NCBI GenBank assembly: GCA_020025675.1
Contig: JAHHRS010000019.1
Span: 1-33,031, forward strand
Direction: 5' to 3'
DNA length: 33,031 nucleotides
DNA from: Oscillospiraceae bacterium
GTDB taxonomy: Bacteria; Bacillota; Clostridia; Oscillospirales; Oscillospiraceae
The notes under the pieces were generated by a model. The model had not been told where the DNA came from, did no database searches, and saw only the letters and a list, made by a program, of their open reading frames with translations. The position numbers and the translations under genes are program-made. This document shows positions 1 to 9,032 of this stretch, one piece after another (position 1 is the first letter of the stretch; each line of letters starts with the position of its first letter).

Positions 1-66
1 TTTACTAATATTTCTTCTTACATTGTTCAATTTTCAAGGTACTCTGCCAGTCGCTTTCGCACCGGG
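1..66 (-). other. probable rRNA operon leader (runs off left edge)
   Basis: This stretch lies directly downstream of a perfect-consensus minus-strand promoter. Read on the minus strand it holds a small hairpin closed by a GCGAAAGC tetraloop, then ACCTTGAAAATTGAACAA. That motif resembles the leader and spacer sequences next to 16S and 23S genes in Clostridia, as I remember them. No rRNA gene body is inside the window, so the rrn assignment is inferred from the promoter and motif only. Confidence 0.5.
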
Positions 67-72
67 TGATTT

Positions 73-101
73 ATTATACCGCATCTTTTAAGTTTTGTCA
101 A
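73..101 (-). promoter_or_regulatory. perfect-consensus sigma-A promoter reading left (rrn P2-like)
   Basis: On the minus strand the -35 is TTGACA (101 to 96), the spacer is 17 bp, and the -10 is TATAAT (78 to 73). An A/T-rich tract lies immediately upstream (102-125), as in UP elements. A perfect match at both hexamers with ideal spacing is rare and typical of stable-RNA promoters. Transcription would start near position 66 and leave the window. Confidence 0.8.
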
Positions 102-177
102 AGGAAATTTTTTCTTTTTTTCAAACTTTATGCTACATATAATTTATAATCGCTCGTTTTCTCTGGCGTGTTTATAT

Positions 178-206
178 AAAATACCACCATTTTCTCCCAA
201 AGTCAA
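178..206 (-). promoter_or_regulatory. second, tandem minus-strand promoter (rrn P1-like)
   Basis: On the minus strand TTGACT (206 to 201) is followed by a 17-bp spacer and TATTTT (183 to 178). The -35 is strong and the -10 is weak. Its value lies in being in tandem, about 105 bp upstream of the perfect promoter, which is the usual arrangement for rRNA operons. It sits just before the divergent germination operon. Confidence 0.4.
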
Positions 207-263
207 CACATTTTTTGAATTTTTTTGAACTATTTTTTTGTGTTGTACATATTGTGGTATTTA

Positions 264-1796
264 ATGGTTATAATACCCAATATGTGCTATTATAATGGAT
301 TTAAAATTCCCGCTCCCCAGGCAGATGAAATAACTTATAAGAATTTAGAACCTGATGTTCAGCTTATGAGCAGTATTTTTTCCGGTTGCGGTGATTTTGA
401 GAAAAGAAAAATAAATATAGGTCTTGAGGGAAATATTTTTATTAATGTTTGCTGGATTGACGGAATAGTTTCCGGAGTAAATGTGGGAGACAATGTTATT
501 CGCCCGCTAATACTCTCTCAAAAGGCAGCCAATGCCCCTGACGAAAAAAGTTGTATTGAGATTATAATGGAGGGCTCAGTATACAGCTATTCTGTCAAAA
601 AGAGAGATAAGATCACGGATGTTATTTCCGATTTAACTCATGGCAACTGTGCGCTGATTTTTGACGGAGAAAAATGTGCCCTTACATTTGAGGTACGTTC
701 AGATAAGACCCGAAGTATTTCAGAACCTACACTTGAAAAATCGATTAAGGGTGCAAAGGAGTCTTTTATTGAAATTCTCAGGGTAAACACAGCCCTTGTT
801 CGCAGACGTATCTGCACTCCAAGGCTTAAGCTTGCAGAAAGCAGTATTGGCAGAAAGTCACACACAAATGTAGCTATAATGTTTGTTGAGGGAATTGCAA
901 ACCCTGAGCTTGTTGCCGAAACTGCACGCAGGCTCGATGCGCTGGACATTGATGCACTGCTTGCAACCGGTTCTCTGGAGGAATATATAGTTGACTGCCC
1001 CCTTTCTCCTTTACCTCAGCTTATTCACACGGAAAGGCCTGACCGCTTTGCAATGTATCTAATGGAAGGCAGGGTGGGACTGCTGATTGACGGACTTCCT
1101 GTCGGACTTGTACTGCCGGTGAATTTTGCTGAGTTTATGAAGGTGACAACTGACAGTAACATGCACTTTTTGTTTACAACTACTTTAAATATTTTAAGGT
1201 ATTTTGCTCTTTTACTAAGCCTTTTTTTACCGGCTTTTTATGTAGCTGTGGCTATGTATCATCAGGAGATGATACCTACGCAGTTATTAATATCTATAAT
1301 AGAGTCAAAACAAAACGTTCCGTTTTCCACAGCACTTGAAGTGTTTGGCATGATAGTAGCATTCGGTCTGTTGCAGGAGGCAGGTTTAAGGCTTCCCAAT
1401 CCAATCGGAAACACAGTTTCTATAATCGGAGCCCTTATAGTTGGACAATCTGCTGTTGAAGCAAGGGTTGTTTCTCCAATTGCAATAATAGTTGTAGCCC
1501 TCTCCGGCATATCTTGCTATACCCTGCCAAGCCAAGACATGGCCTCTGCCATACGACTTTTTCAGGTAGGTCTGTTAGTTGCCACCATATTCAGCGGATT
1601 ATTTGGTCTTGCATTAGGCACATGCCTTATAATCCTGCTCCTTGCATCTATGGACAGTTACGGCTTAAATTACACAGCCCCATTAAGCGACGGGAAACCA
1701 TGGGGACTGTTCAGGCTTCTTATAAATGTACCCAAGCAAAAAGACAAATTTCGGGACCCCCAATTAAATACTCCCGACAAAAGGCGGCAAAAATGA
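264..1796 (+). CDS. gerAA: spore germination receptor subunit A (GerA/SpoVAF family)
   Basis: This is subunit A of a nutrient germinant receptor in the spore inner membrane. It has an N-terminal hydrophilic domain of about 300 residues containing the family segments CALIFDGEK, SISEPTLEKSIKG and HTERPD. A membrane domain follows (about residues 300-465) with EAGLRLPNPIG and GQSAVEA, both hallmarks of the family. The length from this start (510 aa) is normal for the family (about 480-540). The start is uncertain: no good ribosome binding site precedes the ATG at 264, an in-frame TTG lies at 225 and an ATG at 282. The stop overlaps the start of the next gene (ATGA), which implies translational coupling. 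The operon is divergent from the rrn-type promoters. In Bacillus such operons are expressed in the forespore by sigma-G, but I could not find a convincing sigma-G promoter in this short upstream region. Confidence 0.93.
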   Translation: MVIIPNMCYYNGFKIPAPQADEITYKNLEPDVQLMSSIFSGCGDFEKRKINIGLEGNIFINVCWIDGIVSGVNVGDNVIRPLILSQKAANAPDEKSCIEIIMEGSVYSYSVKKRDKITDVISDLTHGNCALIFDGEKCALTFEVRSDKTRSISEPTLEKSIKGAKESFIEILRVNTALVRRRICTPRLKLAESSIGRKSHTNVAIMFVEGIANPELVAETARRLDALDIDALLATGSLEEYIVDCPLSPLPQLIHTERPDRFAMYLMEGRVGLLIDGLPVGLVLPVNFAEFMKVTTDSNMHFLFTTTLNILRYFALLLSLFLPAFYVAVAMYHQEMIPTQLLISIIESKQNVPFSTALEVFGMIVAFGLLQEAGLRLPNPIGNTVSIIGALIVGQSAVEARVVSPIAIIVVALSGISCYTLPSQDMASAIRLFQVGLLVATIFSGLFGLALGTCLIILLLASMDSYGLNYTAPLSDGKPWGLFRLLINVPKQKDKFRDPQLNTPDKRRQK

Positions 1797-2941
1797 AAAG
1801 ACTTCTCTCACTCATTCTCTGCCTGGTTCCTCTTTTCAGCGGCTGCGGCAGTATCTATTTAAATTACAAAGATATTGAACAGATAAAAGTCATACAGACT
1901 ATGGGGCTTGACTACATCCCAAGCGGAGTTCAGCTTACCCTTTCATCGGCTTCAACCGGAAGCGGAAACGGTGAAGCTCTGTGTCTAACAGGTTCAGGAA
2001 ATTCAATATCGGAAGCTATGGAGCAGATACGGAACTATTCATATGAGGATGAACTGTTTTTCTCCCATATAAATCAGATAATTATAGGTGAGGACGCTGC
2101 AAAACACGGTATTGAAAAATATTTAAACTTTATCTGCCGCTCTCCTGATCTCAGAATAGACACTCCCTTATATGTGGTTAAAGATAAAAGTGCCAAGGAA
2201 ACTATGGGTAAAGTAGGAAGTAAAAGCAAGGGTGTGTCGGAAATTCTGAAGGCCATTGAGACTAATGATAAGCTGCATAACAACAGTAGGGTAATATCTG
2301 CCGCACAGGTAATAAATAATCTTCAGAAGTACGGTGGTACTCTGATTTCTGCCCTTGAATACGGTGAAGCTGCAGAAAACGGAAAGGATAAGGATGATAA
2401 ATCCAAAGCTCCTGAAATGACTGCCGCTCCTGCAGGCTACGCTGTTTTTAAAGGTCCTGAATTATGCGCATATATAGACAGAGAAAACGCAGTAGGAGTA
2501 GATTTGCTTTTAAACAGATTGGGAATATCTGACATTGTTGTTGCAGATAATAAAGGCAGACCCGTAACGCTTGAAACTACCGGCGGCAAAAGCCAAGTAG
2601 TCCCTGTGTGGGGCGAAAACGGTGAGCTTATCGGTATAGATGTTTTTGCAGATGTAAGCGCAACCATTGTTGAAATGGAAGATGACAGCACAGTAAGCAA
2701 AGAGGAAATTACAGATTTGATGATTTCTAAACTGGAGTCCGAAATTTCATCACGAACAGGATACGTTTTACAGCTATCGAGAAAATTACAGACAGACTTT
2801 TTAGGTCTTGGCGGACGCATTGAATTAAACTCTCCTCAAAAATTTCGGGCTATGAAAACTGATTTTGCACAGATACTTCCCGCTCTTGAGTTAAGAATAT
2901 CAGTCAGTGGAGAGCTTAGCCATACAAACGATAAAAGGTGA
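1793..2941 (+). CDS. gerAC: spore germination lipoprotein, Ger(x)C family
   Basis: This is the lipoprotein subunit C of the germinant receptor, 382 aa. The N-terminus MKRLLSLILCLVPLFSGCG is a signal peptide with lipobox FSGC, so the mature protein would be lipidated at Cys18. The early segment QIKVIQTMGLDYIPSG matches the beginning of the conserved Ger(x)C N-terminal domain. The C-terminal third carries the long helix and strand pattern of that family. The ATG at 1793 was chosen because it places the signal peptide first and overlaps the subunit A stop by 4 nt. A longer in-frame open stretch back to 1514 overlaps gerAA and lacks a signal peptide. The stop overlaps the ribosome binding site of the next gene. 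The order A-C-B differs from the A-B-C of Bacillus subtilis gerA. Confidence 0.92.
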   Translation: MKRLLSLILCLVPLFSGCGSIYLNYKDIEQIKVIQTMGLDYIPSGVQLTLSSASTGSGNGEALCLTGSGNSISEAMEQIRNYSYEDELFFSHINQIIIGEDAAKHGIEKYLNFICRSPDLRIDTPLYVVKDKSAKETMGKVGSKSKGVSEILKAIETNDKLHNNSRVISAAQVINNLQKYGGTLISALEYGEAAENGKDKDDKSKAPEMTAAPAGYAVFKGPELCAYIDRENAVGVDLLLNRLGISDIVVADNKGRPVTLETTGGKSQVVPVWGENGELIGIDVFADVSATIVEMEDDSTVSKEEITDLMISKLESEISSRTGYVLQLSRKLQTDFLGLGGRIELNSPQKFRAMKTDFAQILPALELRISVSGELSHTNDKR

Positions 2942-2945
2942 TACA

Positions 2946-4076
2946 TTGAAAAGCAATTATCATTTTAACAGAAACCAGCTTTTTGCTCTTGCAAGTTTAA
3001 TATTACTGTCTCCGATAATGCGTCTTTTTCCAAGTGCGGCGGCAGATAATGCCCATCAGGCTGCTGCCCTCAGCGCTCCGGCGGCTATTCCGGTTATGCT
3101 CATATATATTTATTTTATAACTCATCTTATGGACGCAAGGCATGAAGGTGAAGGACTTGCAGAACTTAGTTTAAGGTTTTTGGGAGAAAAAGCAGGGAAA
3201 GCCGCACTTTTCATTATGAGTGCCTGGCTTCTGCTTTATGGCGGTTTTATATTAAGAGCAGGAGCCGACCGGCTCATATCTACTATTTACCCATACAGCA
3301 CGCCGCCTTTTTTCATAGTTTCCATGGGCATAATCTGTATAATAGCTGCTTTGGGTTCAGCACGCACAATAGTAAGGACAGCAAAAATTCTTCTTCCGTT
3401 TGTTTTTGGACTGATAATTTTTATACTGATTTTTTCATTTTTCTCCATATCAAAGGAAAATCTGCTTCCTATTACAATTGATGACACCCTGCCCGTATTA
3501 AAAAGCAGCCTTGCCGCTGTTGATGTACTTTCAGCAATTATTTATTTTATTTGCTTTTTTGCGGCTTTTATGCCAAAAAAGGAGCATAGTTTCAGGGACT
3601 ATTCTCTGTGGACATGTTTAATGGTGTTGCTCATTAGCAGTCTTTGCATAGCTGTGGTTGGAAATTTCGGCGCTGAGTTAACTTCAAATCTGGTGTGGCC
3701 CTTCTTTTCATTGGTAAGAAATTTAATATTTTTCAATTCTTTGGAGCGAATAGAGGCTCTTGCTGTATCACTATGGATATTTCCGGACTTTATGCTGGTT
3801 TCCATGCTCATATACTCCGCGCAGCACTGCCTTCGCTTGGCTTTGGGCGAAAATATTCCGATTTATAACGGCGAAAAGCTTTTTTCAATGGAGAAAAAGC
3901 GCTGGGTTATACCTCTCTGTGGTGTATTAACAATAATTTGCGGCTCCTTAATTGCTCCAAGTGCTGCAATTCTTGACCTCTGGTCAAAACGTATTATTCC
4001 GGTGATAAACTTTATATTCGCTTTTCTGTTCATTCCCGGAATTTATTTTTACGGAAAAGCAAAAAAGAAGCTGTGA
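2946..4076 (+). CDS. gerAB: spore germination permease, GerAB family (APC superfamily)
   Basis: This is subunit B of the germinant receptor, a multi-pass inner-membrane protein of 376 aa in the amino acid/polyamine transporter superfamily, which forms the germinant-binding unit in characterised receptors. About ten hydrophobic segments are visible. The N-terminal FNRNQLFALASLILLSPIM and the interior EGEGLAELSLRFLGEKAGK match the family pattern. The chosen start is TTG at 2946, because AAAGGTG lies at proper spacing and overlaps the gerAC stop. A GTG at 2907 is possible but would add 13 residues inside gerAC without a binding site. It ends the three-gene operon and is followed by a strong hairpin. 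With A, B and C all intact, the receptor looks complete. Confidence 0.92.
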   Translation: MKSNYHFNRNQLFALASLILLSPIMRLFPSAAADNAHQAAALSAPAAIPVMLIYIYFITHLMDARHEGEGLAELSLRFLGEKAGKAALFIMSAWLLLYGGFILRAGADRLISTIYPYSTPPFFIVSMGIICIIAALGSARTIVRTAKILLPFVFGLIIFILIFSFFSISKENLLPITIDDTLPVLKSSLAAVDVLSAIIYFICFFAAFMPKKEHSFRDYSLWTCLMVLLISSLCIAVVGNFGAELTSNLVWPFFSLVRNLIFFNSLERIEALAVSLWIFPDFMLVSMLIYSAQHCLRLALGENIPIYNGEKLFSMEKKRWVIPLCGVLTIICGSLIAPSAAILDLWSKRIIPVINFIFAFLFIPGIYFYGKAKKKL

Positions 4077-4093
4077 CAATCACAGCTTCTTTT
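4063..4093. terminator. bidirectional rho-independent terminator
   Basis: A perfect hairpin (arms 4065-4076 and 4080-4091, 3-nt loop CAA) spans the gerAB stop codon. A-runs lie on the left and T-runs on the right, so it can end both the plus-strand germination operon and the converging minus-strand foldase gene. Confidence 0.88.
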
Positions 4094-4105
4094 GCATAAT
4101 TTTAA

Positions 4106-5320
4106 TTACTTTATGTAGTCAAGTAGATTTGGTCTTTCAAAGCCTTCACTGTATTCCAGTGTGAGTTGGTCCGCATACTTGTCAATTCTGTCATAATACT
4201 CAATATTTGCAACATTTCCCCGCACTGAAACAGGTGTACCCAGCTGTGTGTAACCTATAATGGAATCCGGACTTAACGGCAGACGTATTATAACGTGGTA
4301 GCCAAACGGAGACTTAACAGGATCTGAAATCTCATAATCTTTAAGACTAAGAGCTGCCTGCTCAAACTCCGGCACCATAGTTCCGGGGGTAAAAGTCATG
4401 CCGTCCGGGAACGAGTCTTTCCCGTAGTCCTCACAAAAATCCTTTTTGAGCTCTCCAAACCGCTTTAAAAGTTCGTCTTTATCCTTAATTTCTCTCAATT
4501 CGGAAACCATTTGCTCAGCCTTAGCCTTTTTCTCATTTATGCTCGCTTCATCAAGATCTTCGCCTGTCTCATCATTTACAGTGGATAGGAGAATGTGGTT
4601 TGCATATACATAGTCATTTTCATTAAGAAAATTCAGGGCCTTTTCATCACTTAAAAGCTCCCCTTTTTCACCGTAGATTTTTATAAAACTCTGTTGGAAC
4701 AGATGGTTTATACGGTTCATGTTCTCGTACAATTCGGGGGTAAGATATATAGTTTTGAGGTATTCCTCAAACTCCTCCTCTGTTCCATCCTCCCCGCAGA
4801 AAAGTTTTATGTCGTTTTGACGCTGCTCTTCCATTTCTTTAATCTGCTCTTGGCCTAAAACCACATTATTTTCCTCTGCAAGTCCCTTTATGGCTCCGGA
4901 CTGCAAAAGGTTCTGCTCTACTGTGGTTATGGCAAATTCTGCAAAATTAACTTTTCCGCTTTCATCTGCCGGGCTCTCCCAATCCTGAGCAATGCCAAAC
5001 ATGGCCATATTTGAAAAATAATCTTCAATCTGAGCTGTCTGAGAGAAGATATTATAGAAATATTCCTGCCACAGCAAATCTTTGCCGTTTATTTTTCCTA
5101 CAACTTCCTTGGGATCCCTACTCTGATAGAGTGCTTCATAGTCTATGGTCTTAACTTCCGGCAGTTCTTCCGGCTGATTTTCCGGTGCCGGAGTGCCGGA
5201 AATTTCAGTAGGTTCGGGACTCTCTTCCTGTTTTGCAGGAAAGCTGTCTTTCAGAGCAAAGCCAACTATACCCGCAAAAACAAGGCACAGTATAATTGCG
5301 AAAGCAACAAATTTTTTCAT
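4106..5320 (-). CDS. membrane-anchored parvulin-type peptidyl-prolyl isomerase / foldase
   Basis: This is a PrsA/SurA-like secretion foldase of 404 aa. Residues 4-22 form a hydrophobic signal-anchor. There is no lipobox cysteine at a cleavage site, unlike B. subtilis PrsA. A proline- and glutamate-rich linker follows (about 28-58), then a helical SurA-N-like region (about 65-225). The parvulin domain (about 230-350) begins at ANHILLS and ends at SPFGYHVIIRL, both signatures of rotamase domains. The protein should act outside the membrane, helping exported proteins fold. It follows mfd on the same strand after 83 nt, a pairing common in Clostridia, and has its own likely promoter at 5353-5381. 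The ribosome binding site is AAGGA about 12 nt before the ATG. Confidence 0.85.
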   Translation of the reverse strand: MKKFVAFAIILCLVFAGIVGFALKDSFPAKQEESPEPTEISGTPAPENQPEELPEVKTIDYEALYQSRDPKEVVGKINGKDLLWQEYFYNIFSQTAQIEDYFSNMAMFGIAQDWESPADESGKVNFAEFAITTVEQNLLQSGAIKGLAEENNVVLGQEQIKEMEEQRQNDIKLFCGEDGTEEEFEEYLKTIYLTPELYENMNRINHLFQQSFIKIYGEKGELLSDEKALNFLNENDYVYANHILLSTVNDETGEDLDEASINEKKAKAEQMVSELREIKDKDELLKRFGELKKDFCEDYGKDSFPDGMTFTPGTMVPEFEQAALSLKDYEISDPVKSPFGYHVIIRLPLSPDSIIGYTQLGTPVSVRGNVANIEYYDRIDKYADQLTLEYSEGFERPNLLDYIK

Positions 5321-5352
5321 GCTCCTCTATTCCTTTCTTTTGTTTTACTGGA

Positions 5353-5381
5353 AATATAACATTCAAATTAAATTTTAACAA
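5353..5381 (-). promoter_or_regulatory. sigma-A promoter for the foldase gene
   Basis: On the minus strand TTGTTA (5381 to 5376), a 17-bp spacer and TATATT (5358 to 5353) lie in the mfd-foldase gap, about 33 nt before the ATG. The foldase can therefore be expressed independently of mfd. Confidence 0.5.
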
Positions 5382-5403
5382 GTATATTTACCGCATTAAT
5401 TCT

Positions 5404-8400
5404 TTATTCAATTTTTTCCCTTTCCCAGTCAGAGGTAAAGCGTCGGGCTTCATCAATTACCCTGTTCTTAGCGTTAATCCTGAGACTGAGTCTTGGCTTG
5501 GAGCCGGCCTCCACTCTGAGTCTCCCCTTGTATTCAGGCATTGCATAAAGTCTCGATACTTTTTCCATATCAAATTCCTTGACCGTAAAGTGAAGGTATC
5601 CGTTTTTCTGGGAAATATCTGTAATTCCGGCCTTTCCTGCCTCCCCGCGCAGAAGTGCCACATGTACAAGAGCATTCACGCCGGGAGGCGGATCTCCAAA
5701 TCTGTCGATCAGCTCATCTATAAGGTCATCAGCCTCCTGCTCTGTTCTTATAAGTGCTATGCGCCTGTATATATCCATGCGCTGTTCGGAAGAAGGAATA
5801 TATTTTTCCGGTATATTGGCGGCAACAGCAAGGTCTGCAGAGCACTCTGCTCTCTGGGGAACTTCTATTCCTCTTGCTTCAAGTACAGCCTCGTTTAAAA
5901 GCTTCATGTACATGTCGTAGCCCACATCTATCATGTGCCCCGACTGTTCGGCACCAAGAAGATTTCCCGCTCCTCTTATTTCCAAATCACGCATGGCTAT
6001 TTTATAGCCTGAACCGAACTGAGCAAAATCCCTTATGGCATTGAGCCTCTTTTCGGCAATTTCAGACAGCACCTTGTCTCGCTTAAAGGTGAGATATGCG
6101 GAAGCTTTTCTTGTGGATCTGCCCACTCTTCCCCTTATCTGGTGGAGTTGAGCAAGACCCATTTTATCGGCATCCTCAATGATTATAGTGTTTACGTTTG
6201 GAATGTCAATTCCTGTTTCAATAATGGTGGTGCATACAAGCACCTGAGTTTGGCCGCTTGCAACATCATCCATAACCTCAGCCAGCATGATTTTATCCAT
6301 TTTTCCGTGAGCCACGGCCACTGTAACATTTTCCAGCATATCAGCAATTTTCTTTGCTGTTCTGTCAATATCGTCAATGCGGTTATGAAGGTAATAAACC
6401 TGCCCGCCTCTCTGAATTTCTCTCCTTATGGCATCGCAGATAATTCCCCAGTCATGTTCCATAACAAATGTTTGGACAGGAAGTCTGTCCTCAGGTGGTT
6501 CCTCTATTGTTGACATATCCCTAATTCCGGACATTGCCATATTCAAAGTTCTGGGAATAGGTGTGGCAGAAAGAGTGAGTACATCAACCCCCTTTGCCAT
6601 TTCCTTAATGTGTTCCTTGTGTCCAACGCCGAAACGCTGTTCCTCATCAACAACCAAAAGGCCAAGATTTTTAAACTTAATGTCTTTGGACAGTAACCTG
6701 TGAGTTCCAATAACCAAATCGCATGTGCCGTCATTTATTTTCTTGATTACCTTTGCGGCCTGTCCGGGAGTTTTAAAGCGGCTCAGCACCTCGATGTTAA
6801 CCGGAAATCCAAAAAATCTTTGTAAAGCAGTCTGATAATGCTGTTGTGCCAAAACGGTAGTAGGAACCAGAATGGCGGCCTGCTTACCATCCATAATGCA
6901 CTTCATAACTGCTCTTAATGCCACCTCTGTTTTGCCGAACCCCACATCTCCGCACAGAAGTCTGTCCATAGGTACGCCCGACTCCATGTCTTTTTTTATT
7001 TCAGCCACGCATCGCAGCTGGTCATCAGTCTCCATGTAGCCGAAATTCTCTTCAAATTCCTTCTGCCACTCGTTGTCCGGAGAAAAGGCATAACCGGGAA
7101 GTCGCTGGCGCTGGGCATAAAGTGCAATAAGTTTCTGTGCCATTATTTTAGCTGATTGCTTTGCCTTTGATCTGGTCTTTGCCCACTCAACACCGCCCAT
7201 TTTAGACAGTTTTACCGGCTTATCCTCACCCGCTCCGGTGTACTTTGATACCATGTCCAGCTGCGTTGCGGGGACATAAAGACTGTCTGTACCGGCGTAG
7301 GAAATTTTTACATAGTCCTTCTGGAAACCGTCCACATTCATTTTGACTATGCCGGCAAATTTTCCTATGCCGTGGTTTTCGTGTACCACATAATCGCCTA
7401 TGGAGAGGTCTGCGTATGACTCTATTTTCTGCCTATTAGGCGGTAATTTTTTATGTGCCTGCTTTTTTCCTTTACCTCTTATGAGCTGGGAGTCACTTAA
7501 AATAGCAAGCCTCAGCTCAGGGTACTCAATACCTGAAGAAAAAGAGCCTATACTTATGGCACAAGTGCCGTTTTCCGGTAATTTTTTTAGGCTTTCATAT
7601 ATAAGGGCAGGAATTTCCTGATCCTTAAAGTACTCCTGCAGTACCTTGGCCCGCCGCTGGTCTCCTGCAAGAACAACTACTTTGTAGTTTTGTTTCAGAT
7701 AGAGTTTTACATCCTCAGCCGCCGCCTGAGCAGAGCCTGCGTATGACGGAAGCTGTTTTGCCGGTATACTTATAAGGGTTTTAGGATGAATGGGATTTCT
7801 GCCTACTGTAAAGGCATCCGCCATATATACGGGAAATTCCTCAAGCCGTTTCAGCAATCCCTCAAAGCTCAGGTGAAAGCTGTCCTGACTCACGGCAATT
7901 CTTCCCCGTCGCTGCTGTTCCTTTATATCCTCGGTAAGCTGCTTTATATATTCCTTTGCCCTCTGGGCGCAGCGGCCGGGCTGGTCAAATATTATAACTG
8001 CGTCCTCAGGTATGTAGTCTGCTCCGCATGCCATTGGGTAGATTATGGGCAGGTATCTGTCAATATCTGACAGAATTACGCCTTCTCTCAGTCTTTCGCT
8101 GTCTCCCCGCAAAGTGGCGGCAAGTGCAGCGGCATTCTCTGAAGAGCGCTTTCTTGCATACTTATCGGCAAAAGTTTCCAATTTTTTGCACAGCGCTTCA
8201 ACTCCGCCTTCTGCCATTGTGGGCAAAGTTTCCGCTGCCGGAAGTATAAGACAACTATTGATCTGTTCTGTTCTTCTCTGGGTTGAGACGTCAAAATAGC
8301 CCATTGAGTCTATTTCGTCTCCCCAGAATTCTATTCTCACCGGCTCTCGGTCAGAGGGTGAAAAAAAGTCTAAAATTCCGCCTCGTCTGGCAAACTGTCC

Positions 8401-8910
8401 CGGACCTTCAACCTGATCGGTTTTGGCGTAGCCGCACTTAATAAGGGCTTCTTCCGCCTTTTCAATTGGGCAGCTTTCACCGCTCTCAATTAAAAAAGCT
8501 GACTTCATAAGTGCGTCAGGAGAGATAGTCCTCTGAATAAGGCCGGAAATTGAGGCTGTTGTAACCGGGCTTTTCCCGCTCTTTAAAGCATAGAGCTGAG
8601 CCAGACGTTTTTGCTCAGCCTGTCTTGAAGCGGCTTCAGCCGGATAGAAGGTGTAGTCTCTCATTCCCAGACTTTCTACATCCATGCACAGCATCGTGCT
8701 TAAATCACGGGCAAAATTTTCAGCTGAGGTATCGTCCGGGCTTACAACAAATATTGGTGCGTCCAGTTTTTCCCTTAACGCAGCTGCAAGGTTTGCCCTG
8801 TGCACCGCCGATAATCCGGAAACAAGCGCAGGAAGTCCTCCGCTCTCCAAAAGCTCAGGGAGGGCGGCGGCTTCCTTATTTTCGAGTATTTGATTTACTA
8901 AAATATTCAT
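5404..8910 (-). CDS. mfd: transcription-repair coupling factor Mfd
   Basis: This is an ATP-driven DNA translocase that pushes stalled RNA polymerase off DNA and recruits UvrA for transcription-coupled repair. At 1168 aa it is full length (B. subtilis Mfd is about 1177). The UvrB-like N-terminal module contains FARRGGILDFF. The RNA-polymerase interaction domain starts near GDYVVHENHGIGKF (505-518). Translocase motifs are Walker A GDVGFGKT (654-661), DEEQ (755-758) and SATPIPRTL (781-789). The second lobe carries TTIIETGIDIPN and QIRGRVGRS, and a C-terminal D7 domain follows. No key motif is missing. A sigma-A promoter lies so close to the ATG that the mRNA would have almost no leader. Only weak ribosome-binding complementarity (TAGAG) precedes the start. 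Confidence 0.98.
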   Translation of the reverse strand: MNILVNQILENKEAAALPELLESGGLPALVSGLSAVHRANLAAALREKLDAPIFVVSPDDTSAENFARDLSTMLCMDVESLGMRDYTFYPAEAASRQAEQKRLAQLYALKSGKSPVTTASISGLIQRTISPDALMKSAFLIESGESCPIEKAEEALIKCGYAKTDQVEGPGQFARRGGILDFFSPSDREPVRIEFWGDEIDSMGYFDVSTQRRTEQINSCLILPAAETLPTMAEGGVEALCKKLETFADKYARKRSSENAAALAATLRGDSERLREGVILSDIDRYLPIIYPMACGADYIPEDAVIIFDQPGRCAQRAKEYIKQLTEDIKEQQRRGRIAVSQDSFHLSFEGLLKRLEEFPVYMADAFTVGRNPIHPKTLISIPAKQLPSYAGSAQAAAEDVKLYLKQNYKVVVLAGDQRRAKVLQEYFKDQEIPALIYESLKKLPENGTCAISIGSFSSGIEYPELRLAILSDSQLIRGKGKKQAHKKLPPNRQKIESYADLSIGDYVVHENHGIGKFAGIVKMNVDGFQKDYVKISYAGTDSLYVPATQLDMVSKYTGAGEDKPVKLSKMGGVEWAKTRSKAKQSAKIMAQKLIALYAQRQRLPGYAFSPDNEWQKEFEENFGYMETDDQLRCVAEIKKDMESGVPMDRLLCGDVGFGKTEVALRAVMKCIMDGKQAAILVPTTVLAQQHYQTALQRFFGFPVNIEVLSRFKTPGQAAKVIKKINDGTCDLVIGTHRLLSKDIKFKNLGLLVVDEEQRFGVGHKEHIKEMAKGVDVLTLSATPIPRTLNMAMSGIRDMSTIEEPPEDRLPVQTFVMEHDWGIICDAIRREIQRGGQVYYLHNRIDDIDRTAKKIADMLENVTVAVAHGKMDKIMLAEVMDDVASGQTQVLVCTTIIETGIDIPNVNTIIIEDADKMGLAQLHQIRGRVGRSTRKASAYLTFKRDKVLSEIAEKRLNAIRDFAQFGSGYKIAMRDLEIRGAGNLLGAEQSGHMIDVGYDMYMKLLNEAVLEARGIEVPQRAECSADLAVAANIPEKYIPSSEQRMDIYRRIALIRTEQEADDLIDELIDRFGDPPPGVNALVHVALLRGEAGKAGITDISQKNGYLHFTVKEFDMEKVSRLYAMPEYKGRLRVEAGSKPRLSLRINAKNRVIDEARRFTSDWEREKIE

Positions 8911-8919
8911 AGCTCTACA

Positions 8920-8948
8920 ATTATATCATTTAAATTTGCCGTATTCAA
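8920..8948 (-). promoter_or_regulatory. mfd promoter very close to the start codon
   Basis: On the minus strand TTGAAT (8948 to 8943), a 17-bp spacer and TATAAT (8925 to 8920) precede the mfd ATG at 8910. Only 9 nt separate the -10 from the ATG, so the predicted transcript starts 1-5 nt before the start codon. Confidence 0.65.
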
Positions 8949-8956
8949 TCGGATTA

Positions 8957-9031
8957 AAAGGGCAGACCGAAAAGTCATTACCCCATAAGGATTTATAGCC
9001 TTAATGGGCATGACTAAAGCGGTCTGCCTTT
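8957..9031 (-). terminator. long interrupted hairpin ending the dnaN-GNAT gene string
   Basis: Outer arms GGCAGACCG (8961-8969) and CGGTCTGCC (9020-9028) pair perfectly. Inside, AGTCAT pairs with ATGACT and CCCAT with ATGGG across small internal loops. A CTTTTAA tract follows on the minus strand and CTTTTT on the plus strand. It lies between the GNAT stop and the mfd promoter, so it probably ends the upstream operon and insulates mfd. Confidence 0.7.
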
Positions 9032-9032
9032 T

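Noticed and set aside
1514..1792. N-terminal extension of the Ger(x)C lipoprotein
   Set aside because: It overlaps gerAA, and the lipoprotein signal peptide begins at the ATG at 1793.
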